This document shows positions 47,453-56,773 of a DNA stretch of 64,000 bases, in pieces. The position numbers and the translations under genes were made by a program. The stretch covers positions 62,001 to 126,000 of the forward strand of contig PABH01000045.1 of NCBI GenBank assembly GCA_002702705.1, read 5' to 3'. Numbering within the stretch: the stretch's first letter is position 1; each line of letters opens with the position of its first letter. The notes beneath the pieces are model-generated. The model was not told the origin of the DNA. It ran no database searches and saw nothing but the letters and a program-made list of their open reading frames with translations. The DNA comes from Anaerolineaceae bacterium (lineage in GTDB: Bacteria; Chloroflexota; Anaerolineae; Anaerolineales; Anaerolineaceae).

Positions 47453-48190
47453 TTAAGCAATTACTTGGCGCAAAGATGATAGTTGAGAAGCAACAGAACC
47501 ATCAACAACTTGATCACCTACACGAATAACTAGGCCGCCTAAAATGGATGGATCGACCCGAAAACTTATACTTGCGATTTCACCCACATTGGTTTTGAGA
47601 TCAGCCTTAATCTGGCTTTGCTCGTCATCCGTGAGCGGCAAGGCACTTGTGACTTCAGCACCGGCACCTTGCATTTTTACATTATCCAAAATAGTGACTT
47701 TTCCTGATTGAACACCAGAGAAAAATTGTGTCAATAATGCGTGTTGTCGTTTTTCGTCTAACGCTTCCCCAATCAACTTTTGGGCAGCAGCGATTGCAAT
47801 TGCACTCACATCACCGCGAATATCGCTTAACAATCGAATACGTTCTGCTTCTACATCAGCCAATGCAGCTTTTCGTTCTGCCTCAATGTTATCTTTGGCT
47901 TCTGCTTCAATCTCTTTTTGTAATGATTCTGCGCGGGTTGTTGCTTCTTTTACCACGCTTGCTGCTTTGCTTTGTGCTTCACGAATAATTCTGTTTGCAT
48001 CTTCTTCAGCATTAGCGCGTGCATCTGCAGCCACACGTGCATCTTCTAAACCTTGTGCGATTTTTTTCTCACGAGTTTCCATCATATTCAACATAGGTTT
48101 ATATACCCATGCTTTTAATACAATAAAAATAATCGCAAAGTTAAAAATTTGCACCAACAAGAAACCTAGATTGATACCAAGCTTTTCCAA
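47453..48190 (-). CDS. ATP synthase subunit b fused to the C-terminal domain of delta
   Basis: 245 residues from the TTG at 48190 (AAAGGA seven bases upstream; the longer frame to 48226 would run into atpE). One membrane helix (about 8-28) and a long Ala/Glu/Arg coiled coil to about 165 are a normal b subunit. Then, from about 175, comes the hallmark C-terminus of delta/OSCP: VTSALPLTDDEQ, VDPSILGGLVIRVGDQVVDGSV. The helical N-terminal domain of delta, which binds F1 alpha, is missing. The protein therefore joins membrane stalk and a partial F1 cap. Last gene of the atp part. Confidence 0.85.
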   Translation of the reverse strand: MEKLGINLGFLLVQIFNFAIIFIVLKAWVYKPMLNMMETREKKIAQGLEDARVAADARANAEEDANRIIREAQSKAASVVKEATTRAESLQKEIEAEAKDNIEAERKAALADVEAERIRLLSDIRGDVSAIAIAAAQKLIGEALDEKRQHALLTQFFSGVQSGKVTILDNVKMQGAGAEVTSALPLTDDEQSQIKADLKTNVGEIASISFRVDPSILGGLVIRVGDQVVDGSVASQLSSLRQVIA

Positions 48191-48215
48191 GGTTAAATCC
48201 TTTCTTTTGGTTGCC

Positions 48216-48452
48216 TTAAAGAACAAACAGCATTAAGAATGCAATAACCAAACAATAAATAGCGATTGCTTCTGAAAATGCAATTCCTAAAATCATATTA
48301 GTAAACAAATTACCATAGGCGTCCGGGTTTCGAGCCATACCGTTTAAGGCACCATGTACACTTAAACCAATGCCAATACCCGCACCAAGCGCGCCAATCA
48401 TAGCCAAACCTGCGCCGATAAATTTTGCAGCCATAATGATATCGCCAGACAT
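48216..48452 (-). CDS. atpE: ATP synthase subunit c
   Basis: 78 residues, two membrane helices joined by the polar loop ARNPDAYG. The essential carboxylate is Glu in ILGIAFSEAIAIY. The sodium-site helpers are absent: the helix-1 Gln position is Ile (GAGIGIGL) and the residue after the Glu is Ala, so the ring should move protons. AGGAGG lies five bases before the ATG. Located between atpB and the b-delta fusion, the normal F0 order. Confidence 0.96.
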   Translation of the reverse strand: MSGDIIMAAKFIGAGLAMIGALGAGIGIGLSVHGALNGMARNPDAYGNLFTNMILGIAFSEAIAIYCLVIAFLMLFVL

Positions 48453-48481
48453 CTTTCCTCCTGAAATAACTATTTAATAAA

Positions 48482-49450
48482 CTAATGATCAGCGTGTTCG
48501 CCATGCCCTTGTGTTGCCTGGGCCATGAAGACCAGGGTTAACATTCCAAACACAAAAGCCTGAATAACACCCATAAATAATTCAAACATGAACACCAAGG
48601 AAGGTACAAAAACCGGAGCCATTACACCAACCAGGGCAACCAATACTGTTCCTGAAAACATAACGCCAAAAAGACGGAAGGCAAACGATAATATTTTTGC
48701 CAGTTCGGAGATCAGTTCCAAAATACTAACAATAAAGTCCATAAAACCCAAAGCAGGTTTTTTGAACATGGTTGTGAAATTAAAGAATTTTGTGAAATAC
48801 CAGGCTTTTTGCGCTCGTACACCAATTACTTGTGTCATAAACACAGAAATTAGCGCCAACGCAGCTGTAAAGTTAAGATCGGTGGATAAACCACGGAACC
48901 AAGGTACGACTGTATAAGCCGCTTCTCCATGTGCCACTTCTTCGGATAACACATGGTGCACATTACCAAACAAGTTTTGAATGGCATATCCATGTTCTGA
49001 TTCATGTAATATACCAATCGTCTCAAAACCGGGCACTAATTTCCACAAATTTGCAACCAATACGATGATAAAAATTGTCGCGAACCAGGGGAATATTTCT
49101 TTTGCCCATTTACCGGCTGAAGTTTTGGTTAGATTGTAAAGCGCTTCTACCAAAGTCTCCATTACCGAGGTTATGCCTTTTGGAACCATCGAACCACCCT
49201 TTAACGATTGACGGACTGCAAAAGCAATGGCGATAATGACAATATCCACCAGCAGCATAGCCGTCATTGTGTTTACCAATGGAAATGGGGGTAAACCAAA
49301 GAGTGATATTTTTCCTAGCTCCTCTGGCGCAACCTGGATATGGGGTTGGATGGGTACAGCGATGTAGGTAACACCGACAAAGGTTAATATTGAAAATAAC
49401 AATATCCACCAGCGGTGAACACCCCAACGCCACTTACGCGTCTTCTCCAA
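48482..49450 (-). CDS. atpB: ATP synthase subunit a
   Basis: 322 residues, about six membrane helices, longer than the E. coli protein (271) because of an N-terminal extension and an extra loop (HESEHGYAIQNLFGNVHHVLSEEVAHG). The essential Arg of the proton half-channel is in ILSFAFRLFGVMFSG. The C-terminus is His-rich (GHGEHADH). Start TTG at 49450 with GGAGG seven bases upstream; it overlaps the end of atpI by 17 bases. Confidence 0.96.
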   Translation of the reverse strand: MEKTRKWRWGVHRWWILLFSILTFVGVTYIAVPIQPHIQVAPEELGKISLFGLPPFPLVNTMTAMLLVDIVIIAIAFAVRQSLKGGSMVPKGITSVMETLVEALYNLTKTSAGKWAKEIFPWFATIFIIVLVANLWKLVPGFETIGILHESEHGYAIQNLFGNVHHVLSEEVAHGEAAYTVVPWFRGLSTDLNFTAALALISVFMTQVIGVRAQKAWYFTKFFNFTTMFKKPALGFMDFIVSILELISELAKILSFAFRLFGVMFSGTVLVALVGVMAPVFVPSLVFMFELFMGVIQAFVFGMLTLVFMAQATQGHGEHADH

Positions 49451-49748
49451 GGTCTGCCTCCTTTAGTTTTAGTTCTTGCTGTTGTTTTTCAACATTTGAT
49501 TTGAGCTTTCGTAGCGTAATCCGAACAACAAAAAACATTAAAATTAATGAAATTGGGATGCTGGCGATCAGCAACCCAACTGTAAACCAAGGTTTTGTTT
49601 GATATTGTGCATCCAACCACAATCCCCCAAAAACTGCGCCTAAAATAATGATCAATGTTAAGCAACCAACCTGTGCGGTGATGCTCGCCAGTGTTAGATT
49701 AAAAAACTTCGTTTTGCGGTCAACAGGAGCAGGTTTCTCTGATTGCAT
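49434..49748 (-). CDS. atpI: AtpI/AtpZ-like ATP synthase assembly protein
   Basis: 104 residues, two membrane helices (about 26-48 and 57-79) and a charged C-terminal tail. The GLWLDAQYQTKPWFTVGLLIASIPISLILMF pattern is that of AtpI/AtpZ, encoded at the head of F0 operons and thought to help magnesium supply and c-ring assembly. The start has no Shine-Dalgarno site, and a strong promoter ends only nine bases before it, suggesting a leaderless mRNA. First gene of the atp unit. Confidence 0.85.
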   Translation of the reverse strand: MQSEKPAPVDRKTKFFNLTLASITAQVGCLTLIIILGAVFGGLWLDAQYQTKPWFTVGLLIASIPISLILMFFVVRITLRKLKSNVEKQQQELKLKEADLGEDA

Positions 49749-49756
49749 ACGGAGTG

Positions 49757-49786
49757 ATTATATCATAACCAAATTTTCAGGGTCAA
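49757..49786 (-). promoter_or_regulatory. Promoter of the atp genes, probably giving a leaderless mRNA
   Basis: Minus strand: TTGACC (49786-49781), 18-base spacer, TATAAT (49762-49757) preceded by TG-A, an extended -10. The predicted start point, six to eight bases on, falls at or next to the atpI ATG (49748). The -35 overlaps the 3' end of nuoN. Confidence 0.65.
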
Positions 49787-51222
49787 TGCAGCAACATAAG
49801 GTTTGTAGAAGCTGTTGTAACTAAATTTAACCAGGGTGTAAAAATCACACCCAAAACAATAATTCCCGTAACACATACGCCCAGTGCGAATTTCCAGGTT
49901 TTAGAAACCGGAATCAAGTCAATTTCCTCTGTATCTTCAAACGTAATTCGGATAATTTGTAAATAGTAATATAAAGCGATAATGGAATTTAACACTCCAA
50001 CCAACAACAACCAAATCAAATTTGCTTCTGCGGCAGATGCAAATACCAAAACTTTGCTGATAAAACCACCAAAGGGAGGGATTCCACCTAAAGACAATAA
50101 ACTTACCAGCAAAATGATTGCTAGACCGGGAGATGATTTAACCAAACCCCGAAATGCTTCTATCTCGCTGCTGCCTTTTTTTCTTTCAACAATACTGATC
50201 ACCCCGAATGCAGCTAGATTGGTAAATAAATAAGCGATCAAATAGTACATGGATGCTTTAATGCCCAAATGGTTTCCAGCAGCCACCCCAATTAATATAT
50301 ATCCGGCATGGGCAATAGAAGAATAGGCAAACAAGCGTTTCAGATTTTTTTGAGCTAACGCCAATAAGTTTCCGGTAAACATGGTTACCGTAGCTATAAT
50401 CGCAATTAATAGTCCCCAGTAAGTCTGCTGATAAGAAAATGCGGAAAACAAAAATCGCATGAGAACAATAAAACCGGCGGCTTTTGAAGCAGTTGATAAA
50501 TATCCGGAAATGGGCGTGGGAGAACCATGATAAACATCTGGAGCCCAGAAATGGAAAGGAACTGCAGATACTTTAAAACCAAAACCTGCAATCACTAAAA
50601 ACAAAATTAAAAGCTGTAAACTAAGACTTACAGCACCACTTTGTAGTATTTCCACAATGCCATACAATTGAGTTGTCCCGGAAAAACCGTATAACAAACT
50701 AAATCCATATAACATAACTGCAGAAGCCATCGCCCCAAACAGCAAATATTTTAAGCCGCTTTCCACACTGTTATTTTCTTTTACTGAAAAACCAGCCAGG
50801 ATATACATTGGGATTGAGGTGGTTTCAATTGCCAAATAAAGCATTATTAAATCAGCCGCTGAAGACATAAAACTCATCCCAATTGTACTGATCACTAATA
50901 AAGCAAAAAACACAGCACGATTTCCGATTGCTTTCACCTTGGCAGCGAATAAGGAGGTTACCGCTGCACCTGTTACGAATAACAAACGGAATACAAATCC
51001 CGCTGTATCTACGCGCAGCATACCCCCCCAAACAAGTTGCCGTTGATCACCAGGATAATTAAAGAACACACTGATTAACCCGATTAACACCAAGCCAATT
51101 GCCGTAAACCAGCTAAAAAACGAGTCAGAGCGATCTTTATATAAAACATCGAGTAATAAAATTAATCCTGCCAAAATCAGCAGTAAAATTTCAGGAAGTA
51201 TAACCAGGAGATTTGTAGCCAC
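49783..51222 (-). CDS. nuoN: NADH-quinone oxidoreductase subunit N
   Basis: 479 residues, fourteen membrane helices, antiporter-like. The pump residues are present: Glu in LYLAIETTSIPMYILAG (TM5) and Lys in FGFKVSAVPFHFWAPDVY (TM7), with Lys also in the following GYLSTASKAAGF helix. Start GTG at 51222 with GGAGG upstream; the GTG shares one base with the TAG of the preceding nuoM gene. Last nuo gene of the block. Confidence 0.95.
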   Translation of the reverse strand: MATNLLVILPEILLLILAGLILLLDVLYKDRSDSFFSWFTAIGLVLIGLISVFFNYPGDQRQLVWGGMLRVDTAGFVFRLLFVTGAAVTSLFAAKVKAIGNRAVFFALLVISTIGMSFMSSAADLIMLYLAIETTSIPMYILAGFSVKENNSVESGLKYLLFGAMASAVMLYGFSLLYGFSGTTQLYGIVEILQSGAVSLSLQLLILFLVIAGFGFKVSAVPFHFWAPDVYHGSPTPISGYLSTASKAAGFIVLMRFLFSAFSYQQTYWGLLIAIIATVTMFTGNLLALAQKNLKRLFAYSSIAHAGYILIGVAAGNHLGIKASMYYLIAYLFTNLAAFGVISIVERKKGSSEIEAFRGLVKSSPGLAIILLVSLLSLGGIPPFGGFISKVLVFASAAEANLIWLLLVGVLNSIIALYYYLQIIRITFEDTEEIDLIPVSKTWKFALGVCVTGIIVLGVIFTPWLNLVTTASTNLMLLH

Positions 51223-52694
51223 TATGCACCTCCCAACAGGGTTAAAATATGGTTCACGCTGGATTCAATCAAAGGCACCATCAAACCAGGAAAAATACCA
51301 ATAACAATCATAAACAACGATAACAACCCAATACTAATTTTATCTTTGATCGAAATCCCAGGCATATTGGGATCCAAGTTTTCCGGTAGTTCGCCAAAAA
51401 ATACACGGCGCACCGTTAATAAAATATAGGCTGCTGTAATAACAATGGACAACGCTGAAATGATCGCCACCAATGGAGCAACCCGCCATACGCCCAAATA
51501 AATCGGTAATTCAGCAACAAAGCCGGAAAAACCGGGCATACCCATTGAGACCAAACCGCCAATTATAAATCCCACTGCAGCCCATGGCATCACCTTAACC
51601 ATCCCCCCTAACGAAGCGATCTCGCGTGTGTGAGTCCGGTCATAAACCATACCGACAATCGAGAAAAATAGCGCGGTCATGATACCGTGAGAAAACATTT
51701 GTAAACCTGCCCCCATCAAACCATCTGCGTTTAAGGACGCAAATCCAATCAAAACTAATCCCATATGCGATACGGATGAAAAACCGATCACATATTTAAA
51801 ATCCTTTTGGATCATGGCAATAAATGCGCCATAGATGACATTAATCGTTGCTAAAACCAAAATCCAATTAGCCCAATATTGTGCACCCTGCGGAAGCAGC
51901 ATAATCGCTACTCGTAATGCAGCAAACACACCGACTTTCATTTCAACACCTGCCAATAACATGGAGATGGCTGTTGGTGCTGCCACATGACCATCCGGTG
52001 CCCAACTATGAAATGGAAAAATACCTCCCAAAATGGCAAACCCTAAAAAGAGGAAAGGGAACCACAATCTCTGAACATCGGGGGAAAATCCAGCCTGTTC
52101 CAATAGAATCAGATTAAAAGTTCGTTCAGGAGCTGCAAAATATATTGCCAAAGCTCCTACGAGAGCAATCACCGACCCAATAAATAAAAATAAGGTCAGT
52201 TTCATACCACCATATTTTCTGGTTTGGGGACTGCCCCAAATCACGATCATCAAATATTTGGGGAAAACGGCTAGTTCCAGGAAAAAGAATAATAAAAACA
52301 AATCTTGAGATGAGAACACACCTAACACACTTGTTGCTAAAAACATTAAATATGCAAAAAATTCGTGTGGTCGATTATTGATATTCCATGAAACCATTAC
52401 GCCGGTAAATACAACCAAGCCCGTCAGCACAAGCATTGCAATCCCAAGGCCATCTACACCAAGATGGTATGCAATTCCTAAATCTGGCAGCCAGGGAATA
52501 TATTCAATAAACTGATAACCAGCTTGATCAAGCGAATAAGAAGCCCATAAAGCAAAAGTCATTAACAACACGATGATTGACGCGGCTAATGCAACCTGTT
52601 TTGAAAGTTCAGGTTTTTGTCGGGTCCCAAACAGAATAACAAGACCGGCGATAAAGGGAACAAAAATCATTACACTCAGGATAGGAAATCCCAT
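51222..52694 (-). CDS. nuoM: NADH-quinone oxidoreductase subunit M, divergent copy
   Basis: 490 residues, fourteen helices. TM5 Glu is kept (Glu140 in FFFLELAVFPKYLMI) and TM8 Lys too (Lys253 in LLAGVEMKVG), but the TM7 Lys that NuoM proteins carry before PLHxWLPDAH is Leu222 (FAILGGIFPFHSWAPDGH). A Lys appears instead at position 146, six residues after the TM5 Glu, where others have Met. This copy therefore has an altered proton path. GAGGTGG precedes the ATG. It lies between the canonical nuoM copy and nuoN. Confidence 0.93.
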   Translation of the reverse strand: MGFPILSVMIFVPFIAGLVILFGTRQKPELSKQVALAASIIVLLMTFALWASYSLDQAGYQFIEYIPWLPDLGIAYHLGVDGLGIAMLVLTGLVVFTGVMVSWNINNRPHEFFAYLMFLATSVLGVFSSQDLFLLFFFLELAVFPKYLMIVIWGSPQTRKYGGMKLTLFLFIGSVIALVGALAIYFAAPERTFNLILLEQAGFSPDVQRLWFPFLFLGFAILGGIFPFHSWAPDGHVAAPTAISMLLAGVEMKVGVFAALRVAIMLLPQGAQYWANWILVLATINVIYGAFIAMIQKDFKYVIGFSSVSHMGLVLIGFASLNADGLMGAGLQMFSHGIMTALFFSIVGMVYDRTHTREIASLGGMVKVMPWAAVGFIIGGLVSMGMPGFSGFVAELPIYLGVWRVAPLVAIISALSIVITAAYILLTVRRVFFGELPENLDPNMPGISIKDKISIGLLSLFMIVIGIFPGLMVPLIESSVNHILTLLGGA

Positions 52695-52706
52695 TCAGCC
52701 ACCTCT

Positions 52707-54239
52707 TTAGAAAAATAAACTCACTGCACGATTAATCATATCCAAGATCCAGGATGGCCAGACGCCAATCGAAAGGATCAAAACCATTAAAGGCGCTGCA
52801 ATTGCTATTTCTCGTAGATTCATTTCCGATAAATTAATCCAACGTTCATTGCGTGGCCCATGTAAAAGACCGGCAATCGCCTTTAACACATAGGCGCCCG
52901 TAAAAAATAAACCGATCATACCAAGTGCGGTTGCCAGAGGGAAAATATGCCAGGCACCCCGAACAATCAAGAATTCGGATACAAAACCATTTAATCCGGG
53001 TAAACCCAAGGATGCCATCGACATAAACACAAAAGTTGATCCGTACTTCGGTAATACAGCCCATAATCCCCCCAACTCATCTAATTGACGGGTGTGGGCA
53101 CGGTCATAAATAACCCCGACCAAAAAGAACATCCCTGCTGATGACAATCCATGGTTGAACATCTGTAAAATGGCACCATTCATTGCGATTGTGGCTGATT
53201 GGGTTAGTGCACCTTCAGCGCTGGTACCAACATAGGCCATTGCGGCAATACCAAGAACAACAAAACCCATATGATTGATGGAACTATAAGCAACTAACCG
53301 TTTTAAATCTCTTTGTCCAAAAGCAGACAATGCGCCAAAAATAATCGCCGCCGTTGCTAAAACAGCCAATACTGTGGCAAATTGTTGTGCTTGCTGTGGA
53401 AATAAAGGAATAACCAAACGGATAAAGCCATAAGCACCCAACTTTAATAAAACACCGGCTAAGATCATCGATCCAGCTGTAGGTGCTTCCGTATGGGCAT
53501 CCGGCAGCCAGGTATGAACTGGCCAGATAGGCACTTTCACGGCAAAAGCCACCACAAAAGCCCAAAAAGCTATGGTCTTCACTGTAGTTATTGAAAGCCC
53601 GAATGGGAGTATTTTCTGCAAACCAGCCAGGGTCAGGCTCGGCCACAACTGATAAATTTCTATCAAATCAAAAGTGCCGGTGGTTAACCCAATGATTTGA
53701 ATGGATAATAACAACCCCAATGAACCGCCCATTGTGATCAAGATAAATTTTAAAGCAGCATAATTCCGGTTATTACCACCCCATTGGTTAATCAGAAAAT
53801 ACATTGGAACCAAGCCAATTTCCCAAAACAGGAAAAAGACCAACAAATCAAGAGAAATAAACACTCCCAAAGCCCCTGTTTCAAGGAATAAAAATAAAGC
53901 CATAAATGCTTTTACGTTATCCTTAACACTGAAGGAAGCCCAAATTGCTAATGGCGTCAAAATTGTGGTTAACAACACCATCGGTAAGGAAATACCATCA
54001 ATTCCAAAATGAAAATTGGAATTAATGGCCTGAAACCACGGGGCAGTAAACTCAAATTGAAATCCCGCTTTGCTGGGATCAAATTGTACCCATACGATAA
54101 TCGATAAAATCAATGGTATTAAACTTGCGCCAAGAGCAACCAACCGCAATAATTTTTTGTTTTCTTCAGATAAAAACAATATAACAATTGCAGCCAGAAT
54201 GGGGCTCAGCAGGATCCATATTAACATGGTATTTTCCAT
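52707..54239 (-). CDS. nuoM: NADH-quinone oxidoreductase subunit M, canonical copy
   Basis: 510 residues from the ATG at 54239 (AAGGG seven bases upstream; an ATG two codons earlier is too close to that site). Fourteen helices. All pump residues are present: TM5 Glu (WEIGLVPMYFL), TM7 Lys (FAVKVPIWPVHTWLPDAHTEAPTAG), TM8 Lys (ILAGVLLKLGAYG). This is the copy expected to work as the standard NuoM. It is followed by the divergent copy after 12 bases. Confidence 0.95.
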   Translation of the reverse strand: MENTMLIWILLSPILAAIVILFLSEENKKLLRLVALGASLIPLILSIIVWVQFDPSKAGFQFEFTAPWFQAINSNFHFGIDGISLPMVLLTTILTPLAIWASFSVKDNVKAFMALFLFLETGALGVFISLDLLVFFLFWEIGLVPMYFLINQWGGNNRNYAALKFILITMGGSLGLLLSIQIIGLTTGTFDLIEIYQLWPSLTLAGLQKILPFGLSITTVKTIAFWAFVVAFAVKVPIWPVHTWLPDAHTEAPTAGSMILAGVLLKLGAYGFIRLVIPLFPQQAQQFATVLAVLATAAIIFGALSAFGQRDLKRLVAYSSINHMGFVVLGIAAMAYVGTSAEGALTQSATIAMNGAILQMFNHGLSSAGMFFLVGVIYDRAHTRQLDELGGLWAVLPKYGSTFVFMSMASLGLPGLNGFVSEFLIVRGAWHIFPLATALGMIGLFFTGAYVLKAIAGLLHGPRNERWINLSEMNLREIAIAAPLMVLILSIGVWPSWILDMINRAVSLFF

Positions 54240-54261
54240 AAACATTCCCTTCTATTGGCAC

Positions 54262-56436
54262 TTAAAATAGTATGACAAAAAAGACAACTGCACCCACTAC
54301 AGCAAACGCAAGGGAAAGCAGCATATAATCTTGCACACGGCCCGATTGGAAGATTTTCAGGTCTGCGCCTAACCTTCTGGTACCGGATGCGATTGCATCC
54401 CCACCACGATTAATGACTGGCAAATCAAACCACTGCCGAAAAATATTTCCTAATCCTAGGCCTAACTTGGCTATACCATGGAAGAATCCATCAATAACGA
54501 AAAGATCCATCCAGCGGTAAACAAAAGTTTCAGATAACCATTTAGCTGGCTTGATAAACGCCCATTGATAAAACTCGTCAATATAATATTTATTCGCCAG
54601 TACTTTATAAATCCCCCCCAATGACCATTCCATCGGATCTGTTTGGGTATCTTTGATATTTTTATAAACGAGATATCCCAATAACAAACCGCCTAAGGCA
54701 ACTGCCAGTGAGGTTATTAAAGGAACGGAACTGTGGTGAACCGTTTCATGTCCTTCAGCATGCAGCATGCTGCCCACAAAAGAGTCAAACCAATTCGGTA
54801 AAATTCCACCCAAGCCAGGAAAAGCCTCGGGAATACCCACCCATCCAGCAGTGATCGAAAAGAACGCCAGAACGGATAAAGGAAGAGTCATCGTCCATTT
54901 TGTTTCATGTGCATGAGCAGCAGCCATGGTACGTGGTTTACCGAAAAAAACCAGTGAAATCTGCCGCATTGTGTAAAAAGCGGTTAATAAAGCGGCAATT
55001 GCTAAAACAACAAATACGACGATAAAACCACCATTAAACGCACCGGATAAAATTTCATCCTTGGACCAAAACCCAGCGGTAATCAAAGGGAAACCCGATA
55101 AAGCCAATCCACCTGCCAAAAAGGTTATGAAAGTGATTGGCATTTTTTTCCATAAACCACCCATATTAAACATATCTTGGGGATCTACATGCTCACCAGT
55201 ATGTAAAACACCATGCTCCATCCCATGAATGATCGACCCCGAACCTAAGAACAGGAGGGCTTTAAAGAAAGCGTGTGTCACCAAATGAAAAGCCGCAGCG
55301 ACGTAAGCTCCAACACCCAAAGCGGCTACCATAAATCCAAGTTGTGAAATTGTAGAATAAGCCAACACTCGTTTTACATCTCGTTGGGCCACGGCTATCG
55401 TAGCTGAAAATAAGGCAGTAAATGAACCAATCACTGCCATCGCCATCATTGGTGTTGTAAGTGGTCCTCCGGCTTCGTATCCCGCAGAAAGGATCGGGAA
55501 AAACCGAATGACAAGATAAACGCCAGCAGAAACCATTGTGGCAGCATGAATCATCGCTGAAACAGGGGTTGGACCTTCCATAGCGTCCGGTAACCAGACA
55601 TGTAATGGAAATTGGGAAGATTTACCGACCGTTCCGATAAAGATCAAAATACCAATGAGCGCCGCCCAAGACATACCAAATACGGGAGATGTGTGGCTTG
55701 TGAGAAAATGTAACCATTGTTCCGAGAATATTACTTCATATTGCAAACTGCCGGTCAGGGTATACAAGGAAGCCAGACCAAGCAGCATAAACACATCTCC
55801 AATTCGTGTGGTCAGAAATGCTTTTTGAGCCGCGGCTTTTGCACTCGGTTTAGCATACCAGAAGCCAATCAAAAGGTAAGAACATAATCCCATGATCTCC
55901 CAACCGATATATAACGTTAACAGATTGTTTGAAACGACTAATACAAACATAGCAAAAGCAAACAAACTGATGAACGCAAAAAAGCGGGCATACATCGGTT
56001 CAATGGACAATACATGTTTTTCTTTTCCATCTGTTCCTGTTACAAAAGCCCCATGTGGTTGTTTACCTGGCAGGTCGTGTTCCCCTTTCGGCTGACCGAA
56101 ATTATGGTAACCAACGCTGTAAATGAAGATCATTAAAACTGTCCAGGCAACAAAAAACAACATAATGGCTGTCAAAGCATCTACCTGAACACCAATTTTT
56201 AACCAACTGTCACCTGTTGGAAGCCAATTAACATTGCTAATTAAAGCTTTTTCTTTTACACCATTAGCTGATATTGCAAAGAAAAAAACTACCATACTCA
56301 GCAGCCATGATAAACCAGCCCCAATAATCGCAAGGGAATGGCTTAGTCGATTACTGCGGTTTGTAAACAAAACAATCAATCCAAAAGCAATCAATGGCGG
56401 CAGCGGGATTAACCAGGTAATAAGTTCATTGTTCAT
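54262..56436 (-). CDS. nuoL: NADH-quinone oxidoreductase subunit L
   Basis: 724 residues, long for NuoL (613 in E. coli). Core motifs intact: TM5 Glu ([17 protein letters not shown]), TM7 Lys ([34 protein letters not shown]-like stretch). Two things add length. A hydrophilic insertion of about 35 residues ([34 protein letters not shown]) lies before the YARFFA helix, and a long C-terminal region (about 580-724) contains the lateral helix and final membrane helix. GGAG precedes the ATG. Confidence 0.96.
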   Translation of the reverse strand: [724 protein letters not shown]

Positions 56437-56452
56437 TTTATAATTCTCCTGC

Positions 56453-56773
56453 CTACCCTTTTAATGTATCTAACTCTGGTACCACAACCGTTTTACGTTG
56501 CCGGTATACAGATATGATAAGTGCTAAACCCACGGCGGCTTCGGCTGCGGCAGCAATAAATACAATCGCAACAAATACCATTGCATTGACCTGCGGTAAA
56601 CCAGAATTTTGTGTATGGTAATGCCAAAAAGCCAAAAAATTAATATTGACTGCATTCAGCATTAATTCAACACTCATCAAAATAGCTACTGAATTTTTTC
56701 TGGTGATTACCCCAAAAAGCCCAATTGCAAATAATAAAGCAGCAAAAATTAAATACCAGGAAAGCGGAATCAT
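56453..56773 (-). CDS. nuoK: NADH-quinone oxidoreductase subunit K
   Basis: 106 residues, three helices. The two conserved buried Glu residues are seen in LMSVELMLNAVNINF (TM2) and AAAAEAAVGLALII (TM3). The start overlaps the nuoJ stop by four bases (ATGA). GGAGACG precedes the ATG. Part of the E-channel beside NuoA, J and H. Confidence 0.97.
   Translation of the reverse strand: MIPLSWYLIFAALLFAIGLFGVITRKNSVAILMSVELMLNAVNINFLAFWHYHTQNSGLPQVNAMVFVAIVFIAAAAEAAVGLALIISVYRQRKTVVVPELDTLKG

Noticed and set aside
48216-48452. Sodium-type c subunit
   Set aside because: The Gln of helix 1 and the Ser after the key Glu are Ile and Ala here, so the site fits protons.
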